Source: an uncultured Parabacteroides sp. (lineage in GTDB: Bacteria; Bacteroidota; Bacteroidia; Bacteroidales; Tannerellaceae). From it: a DNA stretch of 46,043 nucleotides. Shown piece after piece: positions 8,456-14,898 of this stretch. Position 1 is the stretch's first letter. Each line of letters starts with the position of its first letter. The DNA is taken from positions 1 to 46,043 of the forward strand of contig CALVFH010000005.1 of NCBI GenBank assembly GCA_944326775.1, written 5' to 3'. A program made the translations under genes and the position numbers. Under the pieces are notes generated by a model. It was not told the DNA's origin. It ran no database searches and was given only the letters and a program-made list of their open reading frames with translations.

Positions 8456-9343
8456 ATGAATACCGTCCTCTACTACCTCCTCCTCTTTTGGGCAAAGGCA
8501 AATGCCTTGCTGCCCATGAAAGTGCTTTATTGGGTATCCGATTTCCTATACATTATTATATATAGGCTGATCGGCTACCGCACCAAAGTGGTCCGGCGCA
8601 ACCTCCGCGCGTCTTTCCCCGACAAAAGCGAAGCCGAACTCCGAAAGATAGAAAAAGACTTCTACCACCATTTTGCGGACTATATCGTCGAGACCATCAA
8701 ACTGGCCCATATCTCGGAGAAAGAACTCCAGCGGAGAGCCTTCGTCCAGAACCCGGAACTGATAGACCGGCTGATGGAAAAAGGACACTCCACCTTCATC
8801 GTCTTCATGGGCCATTACGGGAACTGGGAATGGTATAGCGGCTCGTCCTCCCGATTCGTCGATTGCAAAATCCATCAGATTTACCGTCCGCTCAACAACC
8901 CAGCCATCGACCGGCTTTTCCTATACCTGCGTACCCGTTTCAACTCGTTTTGCATCAAGAAGAACGATACCTTCCGCGACATCGTCAAGCTGAAGCAAAA
9001 CCGGGTCCGGACGATTGTCATCTTCCTGGCCGACCAAACGCCCAGCCGGGGAAACCTCCACTACTGGACGACGTTCCTGAACCAGGACACCCCCATGCTG
9101 ACCGGCGCCGAACGGATAGCCCGCAAACTCAACCTCCCGGTGCTCTTCCTGGATGTCCAGAAACTACGCCGGGGATATTATACGCTGGAAATAAAAGTCC
9201 TGAGCGAATCGCCCAAGGAAACTCCGGAAAACTGGCTGACGGAACAATACACCCGGATGCTGGAGAAAATGATCCTCCGCGCTCCGGCCTATTGGCTCTG
9301 GACACACAAGCGATGGAAATATACCCGCGCAGACAAAGATTGA
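8456..9343 (+). CDS. LpxL/HtrB-family lysophospholipid (lipid A) acyltransferase
   Basis: 295 residues. The family transfers a secondary acyl chain to the lipid A precursor at the inner membrane. The N-terminus (YYLLLFWAKANALLPMKVLYWVSDFLYIIIY) is a membrane anchor, followed by RRNLRASFPDKSEAE, a family hallmark. The catalytic HX4E motif is HYGNWE with H120 and E125. ADQTPSRG and the C-terminal YWLWTHKRWK are also diagnostic. In Bacteroidetes such proteins make penta-acylated lipid A, but related members acylate other lipids, so the substrate is an inference. It sits between mtaB and a GT2 gene with gaps of 4 and 11 bp, so all three are co-transcribed. Confidence 0.88.
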   Translation: MNTVLYYLLLFWAKANALLPMKVLYWVSDFLYIIIYRLIGYRTKVVRRNLRASFPDKSEAELRKIEKDFYHHFADYIVETIKLAHISEKELQRRAFVQNPELIDRLMEKGHSTFIVFMGHYGNWEWYSGSSSRFVDCKIHQIYRPLNNPAIDRLFLYLRTRFNSFCIKKNDTFRDIVKLKQNRVRTIVIFLADQTPSRGNLHYWTTFLNQDTPMLTGAERIARKLNLPVLFLDVQKLRRGYYTLEIKVLSESPKETPENWLTEQYTRMLEKMILRAPAYWLWTHKRWKYTRADKD

Positions 9344-9354
9344 TTACTAAAGAG

Positions 9355-10377
9355 ATGGGAAAAAGAATATCGATAGTCATTTTAAACTGGAACGGCGAGA
9401 AACTGATGAAGCAATTCCTGCCGTCCGTCATGGCAAACAGCCCCGCCGAAATCGCCGAGGTGGTCGTGGCCGACAACGGCTCGACCGACGGGTCAGTCGA
9501 GATGCTCCGAAGCGAGTTCCCGACCGTGCGCCTGATCCGGTTCGACCAGAACTACGGATTTGCCGAAGGCTACAACCGCGCTTTGGAACAGATAGATACC
9601 CCTTATTCCGTTCTATTGAACAGCGATGTGAAAGTAACCCAAGGCTGGCTCGACGCGCCGCTCAAAGCCCTGGACGACGACAGCAACACCGTGGCCGTCC
9701 AACCCAAAATACGCTCTCTGCGCAACCCGGCCTTCTTTGAATACGCCGGAGCCGCCGGGGGCTTCATGGACCAATACGGATACCCCTATTGCCGGGGACG
9801 CATCTTCGACGTGGTGGAAGAAGATTACGGCCAATACGACCAGCCGGCCGACTTGCTCTGGGCCAGCGGCGCCTGCCTGTTCATCCGGACCGACATCTAT
9901 AAGGCGGCGGGGGGATTCGACAAGGACTTTTTCGCCCACCAGGAAGAAATAGACCTCTGCTGGCGGCTGCGGAGCCGGGGATACCGCATTCTTTGCACCC
10001 CCGCGTCGGTCGTCTATCACGTGGGCGGGGCCACCCTGGAGATGGAGCATCCCCGCAAGACGTACCTCAACTTCCGCAACAACCTGCTGATGCTCTACAA
10101 GAACCTGCCGGCGACGCGCCTGCGCCCCGTCATGCGGCTCCGCTTTTTCCTGGACTACCTGGCCGCCCTCAAGTTCCTGCTTTCGGGCCATCCGGCAAAT
10201 GCCAAAGCCGTCTATCGCGCACGCCGGGATTTCCGCGCCGCCATCCACATATATGCCCCGAAACGCAAGCTCAACATGGAGAAACAGCTTCTCCACTCGC
10301 TTCCCGAGATGAAGGAAACGAGCCTGCTGGTTTCTTTCTACCTCAAAGGGCAGAAAACTTTCTCAAAACTGGATTGA
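9355..10377 (+). CDS. family 2 glycosyltransferase
   Basis: 340 residues with a GT-A fold. VILNWNGEKLMKQFLPSV opens the nucleotide-sugar domain, VVVADNGSTDGS follows, and LLNSDVKV (D91) is the metal-binding acidic site. The acceptor side shows WASGACLFIRTDIYKAAGGFD and EEIDLCWRLRSRGYRI (catalytic ED-like), as in rhamnosyltransferase/WbbL-like enzymes. The C-terminal 60 residues are basic and probably membrane-associated. It likely adds a sugar to a lipid-linked or surface glycan; donor and acceptor are unknown. The start at 9355 is preceded by AAAGAG and lies 11 bp after the acyltransferase stop; longer readings from 8863 overlap that gene and are rejected. Confidence 0.88.
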   Translation: MGKRISIVILNWNGEKLMKQFLPSVMANSPAEIAEVVVADNGSTDGSVEMLRSEFPTVRLIRFDQNYGFAEGYNRALEQIDTPYSVLLNSDVKVTQGWLDAPLKALDDDSNTVAVQPKIRSLRNPAFFEYAGAAGGFMDQYGYPYCRGRIFDVVEEDYGQYDQPADLLWASGACLFIRTDIYKAAGGFDKDFFAHQEEIDLCWRLRSRGYRILCTPASVVYHVGGATLEMEHPRKTYLNFRNNLLMLYKNLPATRLRPVMRLRFFLDYLAALKFLLSGHPANAKAVYRARRDFRAAIHIYAPKRKLNMEKQLLHSLPEMKETSLLVSFYLKGQKTFSKLD

Positions 10378-10414
10378 CAGAAGCAAAGGGAACGGACTGC
10401 AAGTTTTCGTGGGG

Positions 10415-10561
10415 GTCCGCCACACGGTCGCGTGGCGATGTGCCACTCGAGCGCGTGGCAGTGTGCCACACGGTCGCGTAGAGGTCCGCCACTCGAGCGT
10501 GTGGGAGTGCGCCACGCGAGCGAGTGGGAGTCTGCCACACGAGCGAGTGGCAGTGTACCAC
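10415..10561 (+). repeat. palindromic array A: seven units at exactly 23 bp
   Basis: Between the convergent GT2 and hydrogenase genes. Each unit contains CCAC, 8 nt, GTGG. CCAC starts at 10420, 10443, 10466, 10489, 10512, 10535 and 10558, an exact 23-bp period; the last unit is truncated and the third has GTAG. The 8-nt interiors alternate at first: ACGGTCGC, TCGAGCGC, ACGGTCGC, TCGAGCGT, then GCGAGCGA, ACGAGCGA. Both strands read open in several frames because of the period and GC content, but I see no gene. No obvious intrinsic terminator exists for either neighbour, so the array may take that place. Confidence 0.9.
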
Positions 10562-10595
10562 GAAAATCGCACTCCCTCTGCTTATTGGATTTCTC

Positions 10596-12035
10596 TTACT
10601 TAAATCGAGACAGCTGCTTCAGCAACTGCTTCTGCCCCACCGACTTATCACCATAGACACAAGGGCCGGTCACACATCCGCCCTCGCAGGCCATCACTTC
10701 AACAAACTGGGCAGGCGCCTTGCCGGTTTTCGCATAGGCCCGCAGCAACGCCACGTTCTTCTTGTTCAGGTTCGAAACCTGCACCGCGCTGATGGATTTT
10801 TCCTGCAAATAAACTTTGACGGCATTTACCACGCCCCCCGCCTGCGCAAAACCGTGGGCTTCGCGGGAAGAATTGAACACCACCGAATAAGGCTGGGATT
10901 TCTCAATATCGATATCCATTCCGGTAAAGATGGAGGCAATCTCCTCGAAAGTCAGGGTGAAATCGACACAAGGATCGTCCTTCACCTCTTTCCGTTTGGC
11001 CACGCACGGGCCGATAAAGACAACCTTCGCATCGGGATATTGCTTTTTCACGATGCGGGCCGTATAATACATCGGGGAGCCGGTGCCGGAAACATACTTG
11101 CCCATGTCCGGAATATGCTTTTTCACCAACTGGATGTAGGACGGGCAGCAGCTGGTCGTCATAAAGGCCTGGCCTTCCGCCAGCTTCTCCTGCAGTTCTT
11201 CCGCCTCGTGGCTGGTGGTCTGCATGGCGCCCTGGGCAACCTCGATGACATCAGCAAACCCAATGGCTTTCAAGGCACCATATACCTGCTCGACGGAGGC
11301 GCCGAACTGGGCCAGGATGGAAGGAGCCACAATCGCCACCACCTGCTCGCCTTTGCGGATCCGCTCCAGGATGTCAAACACCTGGGAGATTTCGAAAATC
11401 GCCCCGAAAGGACAGGCGTTGATGCACTTGCCGCAATAGATGCATTTCGATTCGTCGATATGCTCTACCCCGTATTCATCCTTACTGATGGCTTTTACCG
11501 GGCACACTTCCTCGCAAGGGATTGGAATGTAAACAATCGCATGGTACGGGCAGCTCTGGTAGCATTTGCCGCAGCTGACGCACGTGTCGTGGTCGATTTC
11601 CGCCTGCCCGTTTTTCTTGAAATGGATGGCATCTTTCGGACAATTCATATAGCAGCTCCGCGCCACACATCCCCTGCAAAGGTTCGTGATTTCATAATTG
11701 ACCGATACACAGGAAGAACACGCCTCATCTACCACACACATGATATTCTCCTTGCTCGGAGCTTTCCGCTCCAAAGCCTGGCGGGCATATTCGGAAAGGG
11801 GAGTCAGTTCGTCGGTCTCGTCAGACATGTCGAAACCCAGAAGAGGCAATGTTTTATATTTCCACACCGCCCGTTCCTTATGAATGCAACAACGCCCCCG
11901 GGCTTTTTCCCGCCGGGGACTCAGAAGAATCGGCAACCGGTCGATATCCTCAACCAAACGGTTTTCTTTCCACAATTTCACCAACTTCGCCAACAAGCCA
12001 TGGCGAACAATCATAACATTATTAGTAAAAGCCAT
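10596..12035 (-). CDS. monomeric [FeFe] hydrogenase, group B-like
   Basis: 479 residues. The N-terminal part has a Cys-rich region (CVVDEACSSCVSVNYEI, CRGCVARSCYMNCPKDAI) and two ferredoxin-type [4Fe-4S] motifs (CVSCGKCYQSCPY, CIYCGKCINACPF). The H-cluster domain shows L1 TTSCCPSYI, L2 IGPCVAKRKE and L3 EVMACEGGCVTGPC. The SCCPSY and GPCVAKR forms, rather than TSCCPxW and MPCxxKxxE, are those I associate with group B enzymes of anaerobes. It likely exchanges electrons between ferredoxin and protons in the cytoplasm. No maturases (HydEFG) and no partner subunit are in the window. It is 56 bp downstream of folB with its own promoter-like site. Whether it makes or consumes H2 cannot be told from sequence. 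Confidence 0.85.
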   Translation of the reverse strand: MAFTNNVMIVRHGLLAKLVKLWKENRLVEDIDRLPILLSPRREKARGRCCIHKERAVWKYKTLPLLGFDMSDETDELTPLSEYARQALERKAPSKENIMCVVDEACSSCVSVNYEITNLCRGCVARSCYMNCPKDAIHFKKNGQAEIDHDTCVSCGKCYQSCPYHAIVYIPIPCEEVCPVKAISKDEYGVEHIDESKCIYCGKCINACPFGAIFEISQVFDILERIRKGEQVVAIVAPSILAQFGASVEQVYGALKAIGFADVIEVAQGAMQTTSHEAEELQEKLAEGQAFMTTSCCPSYIQLVKKHIPDMGKYVSGTGSPMYYTARIVKKQYPDAKVVFIGPCVAKRKEVKDDPCVDFTLTFEEIASIFTGMDIDIEKSQPYSVVFNSSREAHGFAQAGGVVNAVKVYLQEKSISAVQVSNLNKKNVALLRAYAKTGKAPAQFVEVMACEGGCVTGPCVYGDKSVGQKQLLKQLSRFK

Positions 12036-12058
12036 AAAAAGATAAGAAGGTATAAATT

Positions 12059-12078
12059 AAGGCTGCAAAATTAGCCTT
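12059..12078 (-). promoter_or_regulatory. hydrogenase promoter -7 element inside an inverted repeat
   Basis: Minus-strand TAATTTTG (12073-12066) is an exact TAnnTTTG match and is framed by AAGGCT (12078-12073) and AGCCTT (12064-12059). The dyad covers the -7 element, so it could be an operator. Alternatively it is a weak hairpin after folB, although no T-run follows. Confidence 0.45.
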
Positions 12079-12091
12079 TTTCTTCCACAGT

Positions 12092-12451
12092 TTAATAGGT
12101 TTCTTCCAAAATAACCGCGGCACTATGAAGATCTCCCCCAAAAGGCGGATTGAGCTTCGCCAATCTCAGGTAAATATGGCTTATCTGCGGGAAATTCCGG
12201 TGCAATGAGGCAAGAATCCGCCCGGCCACATGCTCTATCAACCGGGAAGGCTGCTCCATCTCCCCTTTGACCAGTTGATATATAACGGCGTAATTCATCG
12301 TGTCCTCCAGCCTATCGCTGGCGACTGCTGCCTGAAGCGGAGCCGTCAGCCGCAAATCAACAATAAACGTATTGCCCACCGCCGTCTCTTGAGGAGACAC
12401 ACCGTGGTAGGCATAAAACTTCATTTCCTTAAGCTCGATCTGTGTTGTCAT
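12092..12451 (-). CDS. folB: dihydroneopterin aldolase
   Basis: 119 residues. FolB converts 7,8-dihydroneopterin to 6-hydroxymethyl-dihydropterin and glycolaldehyde in folate synthesis. Family features are IELKEMKFYAYHGVSPQET (Tyr and Glu of the active site), VDLRLTAPL, TMNYAVIYQLV, LIEHVAGRILASL (the pterin-anchoring Glu) and RLAKLNPPFGGDLHSAAV, where the KxxPP segment carries the catalytic Lys. The length matches the family (about 120). The ATG at 12451 is used; an upstream start would add a hydrophobic, Ser-rich stretch not found in the family. It is divergent from the bactofilin gene with about 90 bp between. Confidence 0.9.
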   Translation of the reverse strand: MTTQIELKEMKFYAYHGVSPQETAVGNTFIVDLRLTAPLQAAVASDRLEDTMNYAVIYQLVKGEMEQPSRLIEHVAGRILASLHRNFPQISHIYLRLAKLNPPFGGDLHSAAVILEETY

Positions 12452-12515
12452 TTCCAAAATAAATAGATTTGAAGTAAAAATAGAGAAAGTTCTCTTTTCT
12501 TCCAAAAAATCCTTT

Positions 12516-12523
12516 TACCTTTG
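12516..12523 (+). promoter_or_regulatory. -7 promoter element (TACCTTTG) of bactofilin gene
   Basis: Exact TAnnTTTG match. It ends 16 bp before the ATG at 12539, so the leader would be about 12 nt. It overlaps a possible upstream TTG start at 12521, which is therefore excluded. Confidence 0.65.
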
Positions 12524-12538
12524 TCCAAAAGCAATAAA

Positions 12539-12913
12539 ATGATGATAGGGAAAAAAGAAGACACACACAATAACAACAACGGTTTGCACAACGCCTTGGC
12601 CTCAGGCACTACCGTAAAAGGCAACATACAGGCAGAAATGGATTTCCGCTTAGACGGGCATGTGGAGGGTGATATCGCCTGCAACGGGAAAATCGTCATA
12701 GGCCCGCAGGGCAAAGTGGTCGGAAACATCCAGGCAGCAAACGCCGAAATACACGGGGAAGTAAACGGCACTCTGAAAATTTCCGAAAAGCTAATCCTGA
12801 AATCAACCGGAAGTATCATCGGCGATGTCACGACCCGCACCTTGGAAATCGAGCCCAATGGCAACTTCAACGGACAATGCACCATGCAAAAAAGTCCGGA
12901 TTCTCCCCGCTAA
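12539..12913 (+). CDS. bactofilin (polymer-forming cytoskeletal protein)
   Basis: 124 residues. After a short polar N-terminus (MMIGKKEDTHNNNNG) comes a single right-handed beta-helix domain of the bactofilin/DUF583 family: TTVKGNIQAEMDFRLDGHVEG, CNGKIVIGPQGKVVGNIQA, AEIHGEVNGTLKI, LILKSTGSIIGDVTT, LEIEPNGNFNGQC. The periodic hydrophobic-Gly pattern gives about one rung per 17-18 residues. Bactofilins self-assemble without nucleotide into filaments that localise cell-wall or chromosome factors. The C-terminal tail is short. Starts at 12539 and 12542 are both possible. The nearby folB is divergent and unrelated. No partner M23 peptidase is adjacent. Confidence 0.88.
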   Translation: MMIGKKEDTHNNNNGLHNALASGTTVKGNIQAEMDFRLDGHVEGDIACNGKIVIGPQGKVVGNIQAANAEIHGEVNGTLKISEKLILKSTGSIIGDVTTRTLEIEPNGNFNGQCTMQKSPDSPR

Positions 12914-12919
12914 ACGCTC

Positions 12920-12964
12920 CGGACAAGCCAAAAGAAACGAAAAAGTACGGAAGGAGCTTGTCCG
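12920..12964 (+). other. long-loop inverted repeat after bactofilin gene
   Basis: CGGACAAGC (12920-12928) and GCTTGTCCG (12956-12964) form a perfect 9-bp stem with a 27-nt loop. It starts 6 bp after the bactofilin stop and its right arm covers the TTG of the tRNA promoter. No T-run follows, so a Rho-independent terminator is doubtful; a regulatory dyad or transcript-end hairpin is possible. Confidence 0.5.
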
Positions 12965-12987
12965 TTCCAAAAATATTTATACCTTTG
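12957..12987 (+). promoter_or_regulatory. promoter of tRNA-Leu
   Basis: CTTG (12957-12960), 19 bp, TACCTTTG (12980-12987): close to the full Bacteroidetes consensus at the expected spacing. The transcript would start about 30 nt before the tRNA. Confidence 0.75.
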
Positions 12988-13023
12988 CACCGCTAACTTA
13001 AAAAAGCGAACTTATTCATGATT

Positions 13024-13107
13024 GCCCAGGTGGCGGAATTGGTAGACGCGCTCGTTTCAGGTGCGAGTGGCTTTGCGGTCGTGCAGGTTCGAGTCCTGTT
13101 CTGGGCA
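13024..13107 (+). tRNA. tRNA-Leu (anticodon CAG)
   Basis: 84 nt. Acceptor GCCCAGG pairs with TCTGGGC (last pair G-T), discriminator A, CCA not encoded. The D arm has GGCGGAATTGGTAGACGC. The anticodon stem CTCGT/GCGAG holds the loop TTCAGGT with anticodon CAG, reading CUG. A long variable arm (TGGCTTTGCGGTCGTG region) marks a class II tRNA. The T arm is GCAGG TTCGAGT CCTGT. Confidence 0.95.
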
Positions 13108-13172
13108 CACGGAAATAGCGGATGACAAGCTTTGTTATTCGCTTTCTTTTTATTACACCGCAAAACAAACGT

Positions 13173-13727
13173 ATGCAACAACCATATAAAGAAGAAGAAC
13201 TGATAGCAAAACTGCATGACCCCAAGCAGCAGAAAGAAGCTTTTGCCCATATCGTTTCGTTATATGGTGAAAAATTATATTGGCAAATCCGTAAAATGGT
13301 CTTAGACCATGAAGACGCCAACGATTTGCTGCAAAACACATTCATGAAAGCCTGGCTCAACTTGGCCTATTTTCGCGGGGATGCCAAAATATCCACCTGG
13401 CTTTTTAAAATTGCCATCAACGAATGTATTACTTTCCTAAATCGCCAACGGACAATGAACAATATCTCGATCAACGACACCGATACTTATCTGTTGGAAA
13501 GACTGAAAGGAGATGAATTCTTTGACGGCGATGAGGTCCAACTCAAACTGCAAAAAGCCATTTTAAAACTGCCGGAAAAACAACGCATCGTTTTCCAGAT
13601 GAAATATTTCAACGAAATGAAGTACGACGAAATGTCTGAAATATTAGGAACCTCCGTCGGTGCCCTGAAAGCATCATACCACCATGCAGTCAAAAAAATC
13701 GAAGACTTTTTGACCAAAGATGTTTAA
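13173..13727 (+). CDS. ECF-type RNA polymerase sigma factor
   Basis: 184 residues. Region 2 includes FAHIVSLYGEKLYWQIRKMV, the core-binding DANDLLQNTFMKAWLNL and the -10-recognising FRGDAKISTWLFKIAINECITFLNRQR. Region 4 is LPEKQRIVFQMKYFNEMKYDEMSEILGTSVGALKASYHHAVKKI, with the helix-turn-helix in YDEMSEILGTSVGALKASYHHA. No region 3. The start at 13173 (MQQPYKEEE) is used; the upstream GTG/ATG readings cross close to the tRNA. It heads a three-gene group with a probable anti-sigma factor 43 bp downstream and a Spy-like periplasmic protein, which suggests an envelope-stress response. Confidence 0.92.
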   Translation: MQQPYKEEELIAKLHDPKQQKEAFAHIVSLYGEKLYWQIRKMVLDHEDANDLLQNTFMKAWLNLAYFRGDAKISTWLFKIAINECITFLNRQRTMNNISINDTDTYLLERLKGDEFFDGDEVQLKLQKAILKLPEKQRIVFQMKYFNEMKYDEMSEILGTSVGALKASYHHAVKKIEDFLTKDV

Positions 13728-13770
13728 ACCTTTTAACGAGACATTTATCTAACAATAAAAAATACGAGCT

Positions 13771-14163
13771 ATGAAGAAGAGTCAAAATGATATGAATTCT
13801 TTAATCGGAAAAAATCCGTTCAAAGTTCCGGAAGGATATTTTGAAGGATTGACTGAACGTATCATGGAACAACTTCCCGAACAGCCCCATATCGAAGAAG
13901 AAGAACCACGGGAAGTAACCTTAATGGACCGGATACGTCCTTTAATTTATTTGGCTGCTGTCTTCGTAGGCTTAGGTCTCTTCTTTAAAGTAATTGCTCC
14001 CGAAGAAGAAACTTTAACCCACTCCAAATTCCTCCTGGTTAAAGCCGATGCTGAAGCCAAAGCATTGGTCGAAAAAGAATACAACGAAGATGAAGCTTAT
14101 TGGGAATATTTAGAAGAAGAATATTTAGAAGAAATGTTGATGGAGGACATTGAAAACAAATAA
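13771..14163 (+). CDS. probable membrane anti-sigma factor
   Basis: 130 residues. The cytoplasmic N-terminus has KNPFKVPEGYFEGLTERIMEQL, a signature that recurs in small proteins next to ECF sigma genes in Bacteroidetes. One transmembrane segment follows at about residues 56-74 (IRPLIYLAAVFVGLGLFF). The C-terminus is strongly acidic (YNEDEAYWEYLEEEYLEEMLMEDIE) and would face the periplasm. There is no zinc-binding HxxxCxxC motif, so it is not a classical ZAS anti-sigma factor. The anti-sigma role is inferred from position, topology and the N-terminal motif. Confidence 0.65.
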   Translation: MKKSQNDMNSLIGKNPFKVPEGYFEGLTERIMEQLPEQPHIEEEEPREVTLMDRIRPLIYLAAVFVGLGLFFKVIAPEEETLTHSKFLLVKADAEAKALVEKEYNEDEAYWEYLEEEYLEEMLMEDIENK

Positions 14164-14213
14164 ACATTGAGGACAGACAAAAAATTAAAGATTTTTTATA
14201 TCAGAAATATTGT

Positions 14214-14678
14214 ATGAATAAAATTATTTCTTCTATATTTGCAGTGGTTTTGATAGGGATAATAAATCCTGCTTTCGGGCAAACACAAAATCAAGAAGGA
14301 CAGAATCCTTTAACGAAACGTGAGGCAATTCAAGCTCAGAAAAATGCATTTATCACAGCAGAGCTGAAATTGACACCCGAGGAAGCAGCAGCCTTTATTC
14401 CGCTATCCGAAGAGTTGGAGAAGAAGAAATTTGAGGCAAATCAACAATGCCGGAAATTGTCGAGGGAATTAAAGCACAAAAGTAATCTTTCTGACAGCGA
14501 TTACGACAAAGTCATTCAAGTATGTTTGGATGTAAAAGTTGAAGAGGCGCAATTAGAAAAAGAATACTACGAAAAATTCCGTAAGATATTAACTCCTGAA
14601 AAGTTATATAAATATCGTTCGGCGGAATTGAAATTTGCAAAAAGTATTTTTTCTCCGCGGTTGAAAAAAGACAAATAA
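14214..14678 (+). CDS. Spy/CpxP-like helical periplasmic protein
   Basis: 154 residues. Residues 1-22 are a signal peptide (MNKIISSIFAVVLIGIINPAFG). The mature protein is almost all charged helix: LTKREAIQAQKNAFITAELKLTPEEAAAFIPL, then EELEKKKFEANQQCRKLSRELK, and FRKILTPEKLYKYRSAELKF. The LTPEEAAAF and LTPEKLYKY repeats resemble the LTxxQ motifs of Spy/CpxP proteins that sense or chaperone misfolded periplasmic proteins. It lies 50 bp after the probable anti-sigma gene and before a terminator, completing the sigma, anti-sigma and periplasmic-sensor unit. The function is inferred. Confidence 0.65.
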   Translation: MNKIISSIFAVVLIGIINPAFGQTQNQEGQNPLTKREAIQAQKNAFITAELKLTPEEAAAFIPLSEELEKKKFEANQQCRKLSRELKHKSNLSDSDYDKVIQVCLDVKVEEAQLEKEYYEKFRKILTPEKLYKYRSAELKFAKSIFSPRLKKDK

Positions 14679-14770
14679 CTGTTTTAGAATTTATATATAG
14701 AGCGATAAGATAAGAATTATCATTATTTGTGTTTTTTGTTTAGATTTAGTTTTGGCGTTTAAGTTAAGGG

Positions 14771-14809
14771 AGGGGTGGCGACGTGATGTCGGTTCCCCTT
14801 TATTTTTTA
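14771..14809 (+). terminator. intrinsic terminator after sigma-factor group
   Basis: AGGGG ... CCCCT outer stem (14771-14775 / 14795-14799) and inner CGAC/GTCG with two mismatches between, followed by TTTATTTTTTAG. Confidence 0.75.
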
Positions 14810-14863
14810 GCTAAACTTTGGCTTCCCGACAAAGCAGTTTCCTTCCTTATGAATAGAAAATTG

Positions 14864-14893
14864 TTTGGAGATATGCAAAAAGTCGTATCTTTG
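14864..14893 (+). promoter_or_regulatory. promoter of TPR protein gene; near-leaderless start
   Basis: TTTG (14864-14867), 18 bp, TATCTTTG (14886-14893). The ATG at 14899 begins only 5 bp after the -7 element, so the mRNA would start at or within a few bases of the start codon. Confidence 0.7.
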
Positions 14894-14898
14894 CGCCC

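Noticed and set aside
8863-9354. Extended N-terminus of the GT2 protein or an overlapping gene
   Set aside because: Pro/Arg-rich shadow of the acyltransferase gene in another frame; the GT-A domain starts at 9355.
10524-12074. 516-residue plus-strand ORF opposite the hydrogenase
   Set aside because: Antisense shadow; the minus strand carries complete hydrogenase motifs.
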